Source of the DNA: Aphodosoma sp045631465
GTDB taxonomy: Bacteria; Bacteroidota; Bacteroidia; Bacteroidales; Paludibacteraceae
NCBI GenBank assembly: GCA_045631465.1
Contig: JAZQUV010000034.1
Coordinates: 1 to 48,252 of the forward strand
Reading direction: 5' to 3'
Length of the DNA: 48,252 nucleotides
Positions within the stretch are counted from its first letter, which is position 1; every line of letters begins with the position of its first letter. Below, piece by piece: positions 32,601 to 45,100 of the stretch. The notes under the pieces were generated by a model. The model was given only the letters and a program-made list of their open reading frames with translations. It was not told the DNA's origin and made no database searches. A program made the translations under genes and the position numbers.

Positions 32601-32936
32601 ACAACGATCTGTCGTTATTGAATCTGGTTTAGGAATATATATAGGTCTATAAGCCATAACACAATTAGGTTTAGCACCATATGTCATAGTTTTACCCGTA
32701 TCACATGATATATAGAGAGAATTATAACCCTCCACATAATCCAAATTACCAATCATCCATTGGTCCGCACACAATGGACCTTCTGAACCTGCATTTATAA
32801 CCCAATTTTGATTCTCAAGAGAATCTTCAAAACCACAAGAATATGGCAAAGATATCTCATATGGGGAAGATTGAGAATATAAACGTACAGAACAAATCAA
32901 TAAAACAAAAAGAATTTTCAGAATATGCTTTATCAT
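29694..32936 (-). CDS. Adhesin-like secreted protein with T9SS-type C-terminus (1080 aa)
   Basis: A signal peptide (about 1-21, ending in LYSQ) leads to a jelly-roll-like region (25-215), an FnIII domain at about 217-310, a second beta-sandwich region, a PKD-like domain at about 625-710 (CQNRVVLTNKS ... NIDNGKYE), and two CGCDSL-type repeats at about 745 and 799. The last 70-80 residues (LNSNQTILINGL ... FYILQIQSE) resemble the T9SS C-terminal sorting domain, so it is probably exported across the outer membrane and attached to the cell surface. It is paralogous to the next gene. No enzyme motif is seen; adhesion is inferred from domain type. Confidence 0.85.
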   Translation of the reverse strand: MIKHILKILFVLLICSVRLYSQSSPYEISLPYSCGFEDSLENQNWVINAGSEGPLCADQWMIGNLDYVEGYNSLYISCDTGKTMTYGAKPNCVMAYRPIYIPKPDSITTDRCKVNVSFEWKGGSARDVSVLNYYLVPDYVIKDYLNSNSSKAVLPTALKKPQKKLYGSESWQEHSALEGITYNSTFYLVFIWQNNNKNDSLSELSMCIDNIQITTGNCPKPTYLSVTAVADTLIINWDGSHQRYDLEYRLPGMRTWRQRHNLVFDDYTVKKEVIIPDLPEGVYDVRVRGRCGENEKSAWVTQTDIIIFSPDAHCINYVKLANNPDVTCLMGRCGLDLPTPWDPNTQLFVTGLGVSNGFTANAIDYGPKDIRSRHTVNWKQDEFDPRTGNKLRTIPEGSLASVRLGNWEIGAEAEAIRYKYLVDTMQAKIILMKYAVVLEAPGHGLENDPYFRLRLKDENGKTISTTCGDFEFSPMASDIAWNVYDAYVWKDWTTIGMNISKYHGQMIEIELIARDCRQTGHAGYAYFTLDCADAVIKNSSCGDADSITIEAPEGFEYAWTKQTDRNTVISTERTLTVPGNDTTTYYCKVDYIGMKGCGFELSTLVQPRIPHADFDIKWEPHGCQNRVVLTNKSCVYTKVDGKEVATDEPCENYYWNIDNGKYESQDENLVYVVPNEGGIINIHLKAGIANDACLDDKVVTYVVSPISDKVDSLYKEKCEADVEFFANQYILKDGIYTQEDTTWCGCDSLTVMDLKFMPTPEPTYISDTICGDQDVIYNGRIYDKTGEYEVWLKTVKLGCDSLILLNVTKTTPIGVRVDNRYESICADEGVFYINYETEPDRRRPFAYSVLYNNFAKSYGFEDVEWLPVDSVAKRFAIEIPDSCCPNRYAATIVVRDSLDFCDEISIPINFDVYYSSTLLQPKFNNLITILDSENNGGYEFLDYQWYKNGEPLEGEINSYYYVGDNQYFEDGDCYYLEVTRASDLVKTRSCPVCPTTQTDLDDILSSDITISATLLNSNQTILINGLNGGYVKLYTLTGLLVNSYDVEGDMIVIPAPIKSGFYILQIQSESDLVSYKIRVK

Positions 32937-32955
32937 AACTACATTAAATTATATC

Positions 32956-35900
32956 TTACTCAAATACAACTTGTTCAATCTCACGAGTACCATCTTCAAA
33001 CAAGAAATCCAATATATATACTCCAGACATACCCAAAGTAGATATTAAATTTTCTCCTTCTTGCACATCAACCGATTTTACTAAGATTCCTGTAGATGTC
33101 CAAACTCTAACATTTGCAGCTTTAGGAGCTAAAACCGACATCACTTTATCTTTCTCAAATACCACAACTTTATCATGCGCATCTGCAGCCAAATCTTTTA
33201 GATCTGCTACACAAGACATAATAGAAACATTATCAGGCAAACGTGTTAATAAAACACTATATTCCGCATCCAAATCCAAACCATCTGGTTCATAAAGGAT
33301 AGATGAAGTTGCTCCCTCAATTGGTTGTCCATTTTTATACCATTGGAATGCCACAAACTGATAACCTGATGTATCATTATCATTCCACACATGGTTATAT
33401 TTCTCATTCTTCACTGCAAGTACATCATTCCAACGTTGAGCCAACACTTGTTTTGAATAATGAACCTCTATAGGCAAATCTACAGCCTCCAAACCACAAG
33501 AAGTTTTACCAAATTTAAGATTCAAATTATATACACCTGGAACAATACTATCAGGAATTGGTACAACAAGAGCATCTGGTTGAGGAATAACTTCCGAAGC
33601 AGATATATAAGAAACATTATTTGTAACCATCTTCATATCCACATCACATGACAAGAAATTACCAGAAAGAACGCTATATGGAATTATCAAATTATCATCA
33701 TCCTCACAAACCCACACGGTAGAATCGAAATCAATAAACAAAGACTCATTAACCAAAAGATCCAAAATAGAAATACTATCACAACCATTTACTGTTTTAA
33801 TTGTATCTCTATAAACACCTGTTTCTTTAATTACTCTATCACCAAAAATATATTCCTCATGACTACAAATAGTATCATATTTATAATGAGTTTCTGGTTT
33901 TGGCAAAACATTCAAATTTAATGTACTGATTACCTCACAACCATACTCATTCAACAAAGTATCAGAATAAGTACCAGCAACAAAAATAGGACTACCATTT
34001 AACATATATGGTTCTCCAAAACAAACTGTTGCATATGTTGTATCTTGAATCGCACCAATTTTTGGCAATGTCACAACAAAAGTTGTATCGTCGAAACATT
34101 TTCCACCTGCGATAAAAGATTTAAGAGACACAGTATAACTACCACCCTCATCAGGGAAAACATGTTTAGGGTTCTCATCAACAGAAATTGATCCATCTCC
34201 AAAATCCCATAAATAAGTATCACAAGGTTCACTCGTTTGAGTAACCTCTCCTGAAACTTGGTTAACCCTCACGATAGAACTATTATTAGTGAATCTCACA
34301 GCATTCTGACAATTTCCCACTTCCACTTTATGTTCAGCACCAGCCAAAGGGAAACGAGCTACAGCAGAAGCATGTAAAGTATAATAACATTGTTTATTAG
34401 TAGGTTGGATAACATCAAGATAATAAGTTAAAGTATCATTTGCCTCTACTGAAAATACCCTCTCTTCCGACAACGTATTATCAGGATCAGAAGGCAAATA
34501 CCATCTATACAAGAAACCTTCTGGACCTTCAAACATATTCTTCTCACCCTCTTCCATATTACCACAACTCAAACCTTTAATTTTACCATCAGAACATCCC
34601 AATGTAAAATAAGCATATCCAAAGTGGGCACCTTGATTACAGTCATAAGTTTGCAATCTTATTTTTAAAGATTGACCATGATACTCTCTCAAATTGATAG
34701 CAATTGTAGTCCAATCTTTCCACCAAATATCAACACCAGAAGCATCAGCAACCAAATGCCAACCTTCGCCAGATGTATTCTCACCAGCAGTAAAGAAAGC
34801 TTCACCACAACCAAATTCATCCAAAGGTTGATTATTGCTTTTCAAGATTTGCAAAGTAAACCTTGGCTGATCTTGACTCTCATGATTAGGATCTTGCAAA
34901 ATAACAGCATAGTTCAACAATAAAATTGCCGATTTAGTAGAGTCAACTATATAATCATATTCTATACATTCAGCTTCATATTTTACACCCCAGTTACCCA
35001 ATCGAACTGAAGCAATCTCTCCATCAGGAACAGTCTTCAAACCAATTCCACCATCCATAGTACGAGCATCATATTCATCTTTCTTATAATGAATAGTATG
35101 ACGACTCTCCATAGCCAAATAACCATAATCCACAAGTCCTGGAGTTGCCTTAGGATTACTAGTTGTTCCATAAAAACATCTATTTTCCAAATTCAAAAAA
35201 TTCAAACATGTACCACCTGTTGAATAAATAAATTTTTCAAAAGATGACCAAGCACTATATTCATCACCACATCTCGAACGCACATAAAAAGTTGCAATAC
35301 CTGCAAACAAATCTTTAACTTCACAATATTTAGTAGTTATACTATCAAGATAGATAGGAGCACTACCAGCACCTAAAGTATAACGGACATCATAAGCATC
35401 AGCATCACCTTTCCACTGAAAGATAACGTCATCACCTTTTTGAGCAACACTCAAATCTGTTGGTTTATTACATAAACCTACCTCTTTAATCAAAATATTA
35501 TCAATCGCTACAGCAGGAGGGGTAACACCTACTACACCATTGCGCCATACAAAAACCAAATTATATTTTGTACCATCTGAATAAATAGTATCAGTAATAG
35601 AATTCCATGTTCTTTGACCAAGACCTAGAGAATCTGCGCCAAAAAACAATCCATATTTTTCATTAACAAAATCTGTTTGCAAGAAAGGAGATTTATCAAT
35701 AGAAGCCAATAATGAAGTATCAACCTCATTTTCTGGCACCCAACATACATACAAACCATCTACATTATGCATACCGCCTGCTTGCCATTCAAAAGAAAAC
35801 TCATAATAACCTGAATCTAAAACAAGAGGACGATAAGCAACAACAGAAGTCGGCTTTTGTACATAACTATTTGTCACACCTTCATCACCTGAAACAAACA

Positions 35901-36117
35901 ACCCAGCATTACCAGTATTAGCACCAGCAACACCAAAGAACCATCTGTTAAAACAAGACGGGCCTTTTTTACCTGTGTTTAATTTCCACTCTTTATATTC
36001 TCTCAAATCTTCAAAATCAGTTTGATAAGATTTTGAAGTAACAAGTGTTTGTGCAGACATCTCGCCAACAAACAATAAAGAAACAACAAATAATAAAAAT
36101 TTTGCTAATGTTTTCAT
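32956..36117 (-). CDS. Adhesin-like secreted protein with T9SS-type C-terminus (1053 aa)
   Basis: Layout matches the 1080-aa neighbour: a signal peptide (about 1-22), a jelly-roll-like domain (25-213), FnIII at about 214-300, a second beta domain (TVPDGEIASVRLGNWGVKY region near 365), a PKD-like domain at about 600-686 with WDFGDGSISVDENPKH, two CDSI-type repeats near 727 and 777, and a T9SS-like tail (about 970-1053) with VRVWTSTGILVKSVDVQEG. The two genes are 19 bp apart and look like a tandem duplication. It follows the giant gene, from which it is separated by a terminator. No promoter box is visible in the 58-bp gap. Confidence 0.85.
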   Translation of the reverse strand: MKTLAKFLLFVVSLLFVGEMSAQTLVTSKSYQTDFEDLREYKEWKLNTGKKGPSCFNRWFFGVAGANTGNAGLFVSGDEGVTNSYVQKPTSVVAYRPLVLDSGYYEFSFEWQAGGMHNVDGLYVCWVPENEVDTSLLASIDKSPFLQTDFVNEKYGLFFGADSLGLGQRTWNSITDTIYSDGTKYNLVFVWRNGVVGVTPPAVAIDNILIKEVGLCNKPTDLSVAQKGDDVIFQWKGDADAYDVRYTLGAGSAPIYLDSITTKYCEVKDLFAGIATFYVRSRCGDEYSAWSSFEKFIYSTGGTCLNFLNLENRCFYGTTSNPKATPGLVDYGYLAMESRHTIHYKKDEYDARTMDGGIGLKTVPDGEIASVRLGNWGVKYEAECIEYDYIVDSTKSAILLLNYAVILQDPNHESQDQPRFTLQILKSNNQPLDEFGCGEAFFTAGENTSGEGWHLVADASGVDIWWKDWTTIAINLREYHGQSLKIRLQTYDCNQGAHFGYAYFTLGCSDGKIKGLSCGNMEEGEKNMFEGPEGFLYRWYLPSDPDNTLSEERVFSVEANDTLTYYLDVIQPTNKQCYYTLHASAVARFPLAGAEHKVEVGNCQNAVRFTNNSSIVRVNQVSGEVTQTSEPCDTYLWDFGDGSISVDENPKHVFPDEGGSYTVSLKSFIAGGKCFDDTTFVVTLPKIGAIQDTTYATVCFGEPYMLNGSPIFVAGTYSDTLLNEYGCEVISTLNLNVLPKPETHYKYDTICSHEEYIFGDRVIKETGVYRDTIKTVNGCDSISILDLLVNESLFIDFDSTVWVCEDDDNLIIPYSVLSGNFLSCDVDMKMVTNNVSYISASEVIPQPDALVVPIPDSIVPGVYNLNLKFGKTSCGLEAVDLPIEVHYSKQVLAQRWNDVLAVKNEKYNHVWNDNDTSGYQFVAFQWYKNGQPIEGATSSILYEPDGLDLDAEYSVLLTRLPDNVSIMSCVADLKDLAADAHDKVVVFEKDKVMSVLAPKAANVRVWTSTGILVKSVDVQEGENLISTLGMSGVYILDFLFEDGTREIEQVVFE

Positions 36118-36128
36118 AATAGATAAAA

Positions 36129-36163
36129 AACATCGTCAAGAGCCGAAGCTCTTGATCGATGTT
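36129..36163 (-). terminator. Terminator with UUCG tetraloop after the giant adhesin gene
   Basis: The minus-strand RNA forms a stem of 15 pairs with one bulged base and a UUCG loop closed by C-G, followed by a T-run. UUCG loops are very stable. It lies between the 3054-aa gene and the 1053-aa gene. Confidence 0.9.
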
Positions 36164-36175
36164 TATTTTAATAGA

Positions 36176-39100
36176 TTATTGTACTATAACTTTTCCTTGA
36201 TATACATTACCTTCGCCAGTAATAATACGTACAATGTACACACCACGTTCAGACAAACCTTTAATTGCAACTGGATAAACCTCTGGTGTATCCTCAACTA
36301 CAAGTTGTCCAACAGCATTAAATACTTCAACTAACATACCTTTACGTTCGTTTACAGTAAATTCTGCATCTACGTACAATGTATTATTTGCTTTAACTGG
36401 GTTAGGAACCAATACCAAATCCAAAGCTTCTACATTTTCTACATCATCTGCCAATAGAACAACTAATGTATGAACTATGATATCTTTACAATTTTCAGCT
36501 CCAATCTCAATAGTTTCTTTATATACACCAGGAGCTGTAGCTATATCATAATACAAGTCCATATATTCGTATGGCAACTCATCTGTAGTAATTGTATCTT
36601 TCACATAAGTAGTTTCACCACTTGTAACAGTAAGATTCAAAGTGATTGTTGAGTCACAACCATCAACAGAAAGAAGTTCTTTTGTATAAACACCTGTTGT
36701 AGTTAAGTTTTCGAATCCATACTCATTATATGACTCACCTTTACAAATGAATGCATTTACAGTTTGTCTCAAATCAGGCAATACTGTAGCATTGAGAAGA
36801 ACAATAGAATCTTCTGCAAATGTTTCGATATATTGACCAGATTCTGTAATAGTTTGTTTACCGAATACATAAGATTCTCCGAAACAGATATTTACTTCTT
36901 CATAATCTGTTGCATTTCCTACTACAAGATTCAATGTAACAATAGAGTCACAATCACCTACTTTAGATTTCAAAGGCAATCTATATGAACCTGGTTGAGT
37001 CAAACCAACAAAACCGTTTCCATTATAAACTTCACCTTCTGCAATAACTGCATTAATTACAATATTTCTGTAATCTTCCAATACATTAGCAACTAAAGTT
37101 ACCAAAGAATCGCAACCACCAGGAGTTTTAATCAATTTTTCGTAAGAACCTGATTTGTCAATTGTTTCACCATAGAAGTCATATGTTTCACCATAACAAA
37201 TATTTACATATTCAGTATGACGAATTGCATCATTAACTTTAAGAATAAGAGTAACAATAGAGTCACAACCTGTAACTTGAGATGGCAAAGTTTCTGTATA
37301 TGTACCTGTCAAATTATATTCTTTACCATTCCAGTTCAATGACATACCTTGACAAATTGTATCAAATACTTGTACTTCAACAACTGGATAAGCATTCAAA
37401 TTAAGAACTACAATAGAGTCACAACCATTATGTGCAGTCAATTTACGTTTGTAAGTTCCGGCTTTAGACAAATCAATGAAATTATTCACATTATCACTAT
37501 AAACACCATTTTCACACATATAAGCAGGTGTCAATTCAGTGATTTGCATTGGAGTAACATTTACAGTAAGAGAATAACAAGTATCCAACTCATCATCTTT
37601 TTGTGTCAAATTCCATTTAGTGAAATCATTTTTACCCACTTCCAAGTCTTCAGCTAGGAGAGAGAAGTATTCATTGTCATAGTCAGAAGTTTCACAAATA
37701 GTAGCTACTTCGTTATCTTCAGCATAAGCATTAATATGAACATTATCCAAGTGCATATCAGCTCTACCAAGAGCACCATTAGCTTCAACACAGAATGCAA
37801 CCATAATTGCTTTACCAGCATACTTAGTCAAATCAATAGAATATCGTTCACCAGTATGAGGTATATCCAAACAATTAAATTCACCAGAATTCCAATTCCA
37901 TACAGTTGCATTATCACGTTTCCAAGTTTTACCAGCATCATCAGAGATAACAATAGCAAACTTGTTATTAACATCATCCATAGATTGAACAGAAACAGTA
38001 TCTGCATTTTGGTAGTCAGTCAATGCAAGATCGAATGACATGTGATACTTAGCATTAGCATCAGCCAAGTCAATAGCAGGAGAGAACAACCAATATGTAT
38101 TAGAATAAGTATTAGTTGTATAATTATAACTACCACCAAATGTAGCTGTCATATTATTAGTAGAGAATAAACCAGACTCTGCTAATGCAACCTTAGTTGT
38201 CCAACCAGTAGAACTATTTGGTTGACTATAAATAAATCTAGCAGCACCATAAGTAATCACATCTGATATAGATGGCGATGTAGCACGAGTCCAATCTTCA
38301 GGAGTCAAACCTAATTGTTCAAACTCATCACGATAAAGAACACCACGCAATGTTTTGAATACAGTAGTCAAAGACCATTCAGATTGATCGAAAGGACCAC
38401 AAACTGATTTCACTCTTACATAATAGTTTGTAAGTTCTTTAAGATTTTCAAACTTATAAGGGAAGCGAGCAACTGTATCAGTTAGAGCATTCGTAAAGTC
38501 ACTATTGTCAGCAATTTGAATAATATATTCATTAGCATAATCAACAACAGTTAATTCCGCTGCATCAACTCTGATATTATCCACTTTAATATTGATAGGA
38601 GCAGTACATGTTTCTGAAGTTACTTCAATATCATCGATATAAACAACATTATCATAGAATCCATATTTATCGTTTTTGAATGCGATAAATGCACCTTGAG
38701 CATCTTTCAAAGGTACTGAACATTTAACCCAGAAGTTGCATCCAGTTAAGTCATCTGAAATTTTTGTTGTAGAAGTAATCTCCTTAGTTGTATATGGATA
38801 TTCAAATACTTTGAGTGATTTAAATGTAGAAGGAACTTTTGGATCTGACATTGTACCTACAGTTATTCTACGAGCATAACCTCTATCACCACTTGTATAA
38901 CCTGCATTTACCTCAGGATCAAGAGTTGTGTTATTAACACGTCCTGTGCTAGCATCGTGAGTAACACATCTCATCCAGAATGTAAGATAAAGAGAATCCA
39001 TATCACCATCAAACAATGGAAGAGCTAAATAACCACCAGCCCAAGAGTTATAAGAAACTGGAGCAAATGAATCTGTTGGGTCATTAGGATCATCAGTTCC

Positions 39101-42100
39101 TTTTTGATTAAACTTAATAGCTTTTGATGAAGCTCCACCTGTACGGTCATAAACAGTTTTATCATTTGTAACCAATTGTGGTCTTACATATCTATAAGGA
39201 TCAGACGTTGGTTGAATATGCGAAACAACATAACAATTAGAGAATGCTTCCTCATCGTCATAAGTATAAACGACATCAGTAGCAATTGGATTACATGGGG
39301 TTGTCAATTCAACAGGACCAACCCATTTACTTGTTGCACCTTCTCCACAAACTGTAGTTACATAAGCACGGTATGATGTCATTTCGCTCAAACCAGTAGC
39401 TTTAATAGAAGTAGCTTTAACTGTATCAATAAATACACAATCTTCTGCTGGCAATGTTGCGATATCACCATCCATTTGGTCAGTAACCTTAACAATGAAT
39501 TCAGCATTAGATTCCATTGATTCCCAAGCTAAGTCAACAGATTCATTATCAAATCCTGTCATAACAAAGTTCAATGGAGCCATACAGTTTTGACGTTCGA
39601 TTTTGATATCATCAATTGCGCCAGAACGAATTATTGCATCACCATCAGGTTGTGTGTTATTCCAATAGAATACTAAGTTATAGATACCTGCATCTTCGTC
39701 TGTAACAGTAACTTCCATTTGAGTAGTTGTCCAACCATTATTGTTAGCCATGAAGGCAACCTTTTTACCAGGAGTAAGATCGAATCTACCACTTCCTGTG
39801 ATATTCATTGCATCTCTCATATCTGAGCTTGTACCATTCAACGCTTGAATTGAGCTATTTCCACCTTTGAAAGTTGAAGTTGAAGGAATCAACATAGCTT
39901 TCATGAAGTCAAATGCCATTTCTTCAGGAGCTTTTGGATGAGGCATACCTGTACAAGTCCAAGTATAACTGATATTATAAACACCTTTTTCAAGATAAAG
40001 AGTAATATAAGCCCAAGAATAAGACTCAGGCATCATTGTTTTATCCTTACCATTATTGAAATATTGCATTGATGAGCCATTATCATAAGAGATATACAAT
40101 GCGCTATCAGTGCTTGATTTAGTTTCAGAAACCTCAAGTGCATCATCTACACCAATATACCATTTATCAGTTTGATCATCTTGAGCAAATGCCCATTTTG
40201 AATTCACATCAGCACCTTCAAAATTGCAATAATAAGGCATTTCTTTGATGAAACCTTTAAGTGTAGTTCTAGTATCTACATAAGACCAAGGAGAAACAGC
40301 AGTATCATTACAGAAAGCACGCATATAAATATCATATGTTGTAGCAGGGAGAAGACCTTTAGCTTCACCTGTTCTACCACTAAATTCAGTAACAACACCA
40401 TTATCATAAACTGGGTCAAAACCAACTGCACCACATTTAAATTCATATTTAACACCACCATCGTGAGAGAAGGTATATGTCAAAGATGTATCTGAATGAG
40501 AAACAAATTGGAAATTATAAGGTCTTGGACAATCAGGTATCTCTTCAATAACAATATCATCGAGATAAACGCGAGCCATTTTAACATTCAAATCAAAATC
40601 AGATCTGAAAGCAACATGTTTACCTGAGCCAGTATAATTTGTAAAATACAATTCTTTTTTAGTGAAAGTACCACCATAAATTTGAACAGTATCAACAGGA
40701 ACGAAAGAATTAACAATATCTGTTATATCTTCAACGACACCCATAATCAAATATGGTTGTTGATTGTATGTAGAAGAACTTGTATATGCTCTAGCAAAAA
40801 GAGTAACCATACAAGAATTCAAACTATCTATATCAATTTCTTCAGTAACAAGATATGCTACTTCTTCTTTAGATTTAGCATCCAAAGCAACACTACTTGA
40901 ACCAGTGTTCGCATAAGTTACAACAGATGGATAGTCGGTGCTACCTGGTTTATAATAACCATTCCAACATTTTGGCATAAGACCAACATCGGTTGATGAA
41001 GTTGCATAATTTCTTTCAAAACCATCAGTGAAAGGCAAAGTAATCTTATTTGAACAAATAGTGCTAACTATCTTAACAGTTGACCATTCGCTCCAGCTAT
41101 TGTCTTTACAAGTAGAACGAGCATAAACATAATACTCTGTATTAGGTTTAAGGTTGTTAAGAGTAGTAGTATTTGCAGTTACATCAATTGCAGTTTGATT
41201 AGCAAGGTCTTCTTCCAACAAGAATTTACTAGAACATACAACTTGATAAGGGGCAGTACCAGTAAGATTCAAATCAAAAGATTTATCTGCAATATTAGCA
41301 ACTTTAACACCAGTATAACATTCAGGTTTAAAGCCATAAGAAATATCGTCAATATAAACAACATTGCTTTTGCTAAAATCAGAAACGAAGATGATATATT
41401 TACCTTGATTTCCGAGGTAGTCACCATCATATTTCTCAAATGTTACTTCATAAGGACGCCATTCCAAACCAAAGTTCAAAGTATCAATAGCTTCGAATGT
41501 TGCAAGGTTAGATGGATTTGTAACAACACCAACAATAATAGAGTGAGCATATTTATCAGAAGCATACGTTTTGCTTGGAGCAGCACCCCAGAATCTCAAA
41601 CGAACATCCTTAATATCTTCAATTTCCAAACGAGGGCTAACAACATAAGCACCATTGAAAACTGCAGAAGAGCTAACCTCTGTTCTAATCTTCAATGAGT
41701 TCATACCACCTTTATTAGCATATTCACGAGTACAATAAGGGATGTAAGAAGAATTATTCATTGAAGTATTATTACCTACCAAATAGCAGTCAGGAGCAAC
41801 GCCTTCACTGAAGAATTCAAAACCTTCAACTTTCATATCATTTGGAACTTGAGGTTGACAGTTTGTACGCAAAGGAATAACGCGAGACCAAACACCAACT
41901 TCGTCACCACAAATAGCTCTTACATAAACAAAATAACCAGAATTTGATTCAAGATTTTGAATAGTGCAAGGGTTTGAAGTCACAGTATCAACTCTAAAAA
42001 TCAAATTAGGATCAAGTTTAGATTCTGCAAGTTGTTCTTTAGTCAATTTTTGTTTTGCTAAAAGGACAGCCCATTTATCATTTACTGCTGGTGACTCCCA

Positions 42101-45100
42101 AGACAATTTAGCATAGTCAAATGAAATCTCTTCGATTTTAACATTTTCAGGACGAGCACAAGTTTGAATTTCTTCGACCAAGATATTATCAATATAATAT
42201 GATGCCCAAGATGTATATTTAGTAGATAATTTGAAAGCAATATGGTCGCCAGCGCCTTTATATTCATCTAAGAGCACAATATGGTTACTCCATTTGCTAG
42301 CAAGTTCATTATTCATAGGGATTGACTTAATTACCTCAAATGTAGTTGAGTCATTAGGGTCAGTCATCGCACCCACTAAGATAGAATAATCTGTACGACC
42401 AGAATAGAAGTCGAATGTAACTTGAAGTTCCTTAACAGATTTCTCCATTTTTGGCAAAGCCACATAGATATCTTGGTATCCAGAACGATTGGTGTTATTA
42501 GTGAGATACAACATTTTAGTTTTGTTGCCATCTTTTGCACTTGATGGTTGTTCGATATATGGATAATGCCAATACTCTACACTTGTAGGCTGATTAGGTC
42601 TATAGTTAGGGTTAAGATAAGCATATTGTTGAGTATACAAACATTCAGGGAAACCTTTTATACGTCCATCAGTTGAAGCTATATCTGTATATCTTTCAAA
42701 ATCTTCAGTATAAGGCAATTTTTCATAACCTTTACATTCAGTCATATATTCATCAACAAAAGTCCATTCACCACCTTTAGAACCACAAATACTACGGATA
42801 GAATAATAGTATTTCACATTTGGATATTCCAAACCTTTAACCGTAATAGAAGGGATAGTGAGTGTATCATTGTGAATGTAAGTGATTTGATTTGCAGCAT
42901 CACCTTCCATTTCATCTTTTGTATGTTTTTCGCTAAACAAACGGAATACCCAAGAATCAGCACCATTTGCATCCCAGCTAAATTTAACTTCAGAAGGATC
43001 TTCTGGAGTAGCAACAATCTTAATATTTGTAGGAGTTGCACATTCAGGAATTGCTGTATATTTCACATCGTCAACATAAAAAAGATTGTATGCAGATTTA
43101 CCTGCAACAAGATCGCCCAAGCCCAAAACAGCAAAGAATTTACCTTTTACATCTGTATATTGATCTAAGTCATAAAATACGAATTTACCAACACCTTCAT
43201 TCAAAGAAATTGTATCAATAGCTTCGAAAGTAGTAATGTCGTTTGCAACCGACATGAAACCAACAACAGCTTTTGCTAATTTATAAGAATCCTCAGGATT
43301 AGCAATATAGAAAGAGATACGTGTAGTATCAAAATCAAGTTGAAGTTCTGGGAAAACTAATGCAGCATAAGCACCTGCAAAAGTTTGATTACCAACTCTC
43401 AATTGATAAACATATTTAGAAGGAGCAGTTGCAGAATAACTACTAGATGCTTGAATAGGAGAAGAAGATGTAGCATACAAATGATTAAATAAAGCAATAG
43501 CACCTTTTGGTATGTAAGAACCAATAGTTTTATTACCATGTTTTACTTGATATGCATATTTAGAGTTACCTATAGAAGACGCCGCATCATGTCCATCAGC
43601 CAAAGTATAAGGCAATGTTGTAACTTTGTCGAGTGTACGAATATATTTCACATCACTCCATTCACCTACAGTATTGTTGCCACATGCACGTACATATACG
43701 TAATATTCAGTAGAAACTTCCAATCCCTCAACAATAGCATGATTAGCTATTTGTTGGCGAACAACATTAGACGCAGTAGCAAGAAGAGAATCAGCCAATG
43801 CAGTTTTAGAAAACACTACTTCATAATTTGCGTAAGGCGCATCAAAATTGAACTGAACAGAAGTTGCAGTAGGGAGAAGCATTGAATATTCATTTACTTT
43901 CATAAATGTTGGGCGATAACCAACAGTCAAATTATCGAATACAAAACAGTTACGATATGAGAATTTTGACAAGAAAGCAATATATCTACCAGAACCCGTA
44001 TAGTTTTCAAAAGAAACAAAGCGTTCTTCTTTGTTTTGGAAGTACTTAGTAACAATTGTATCGACAGGTTCGAAAGTATTGATATCAGCAGGATCTTCAA
44101 CAAGACCTACAATAATATCAAATTTTTCAGCATTGTAATTGTAAGTAAACAAAGACAAATACAAGTCTTCAACCTTAACTGTATCTCTAAGTTTAGGCAT
44201 TACTGCATAAGCATAAGAGTTTTCAGGAATATAAGGTATATTACTAGTAGTTGAATAATAATTATCGCCATAAAAACACAAAGCATAGTCGTTTGTAGTT
44301 GAATAAGAAGACAAACTAGATGTACGGTTTGTGTTAATAAAAGGAGCATAAGCATCCTCAGCAGCAGCATAAGTCCAAGTAGTCATGCGTGTAGGGTGTG
44401 CTTGAGTTGCAGGCATTTCAAAATCTACTACATAAGGATTTTCATAAGTGAAGTCCATATAATTAACAGTAGTAAACGAACCCTCAATCCATTCACTATA
44501 TTCTCCATAACAGTCTGAACGCATATAGTAATAGTACTTCACATTAGGTTGAAGACCATTTACTACAAATGTATTTGTTTGCATTAAGAAAACATCACAA
44601 ACATCTGCTTTAAGAGAAGCATCTTCAAGTTGTTCTGGAGTAAGAGCAGTAGTTGAAACTTTAAGATTGAAACCTTTAACGTCCCAAGAACCTACCCAAG
44701 AAATACGTACAGAGTCACTTGTTTGATCACCAATAGTAACCTCTTCTGGAGCGAAACAGTTAGGAGCAGAACGAAGTTCTACTTTATCCAAAACGACACC
44801 TCTACCAAGATTATCTACAGCTTCAAATGCCAATTGGAAATATTCGGCACCACCAATAAAAGCCAAAGACAAAGTATCTTGAGACCATTTAGATATGTAT
44901 TTATCATACTCTTTAAGTTTACTCCAAGCACCATCGGCTTTAGTTCTATACAACACTCTCAAAACATCAAAGTCATTAGTCCATCTATCTTGAGCATGTG
45001 CAAAAACAAGGATAGGGTCAGCCAATCTAGCGAAGCTAACTTTACCTTCTTCAACTTTACACAAGTTCGGAGTAACCAAACGTGCTACCGAATTTGTAGT

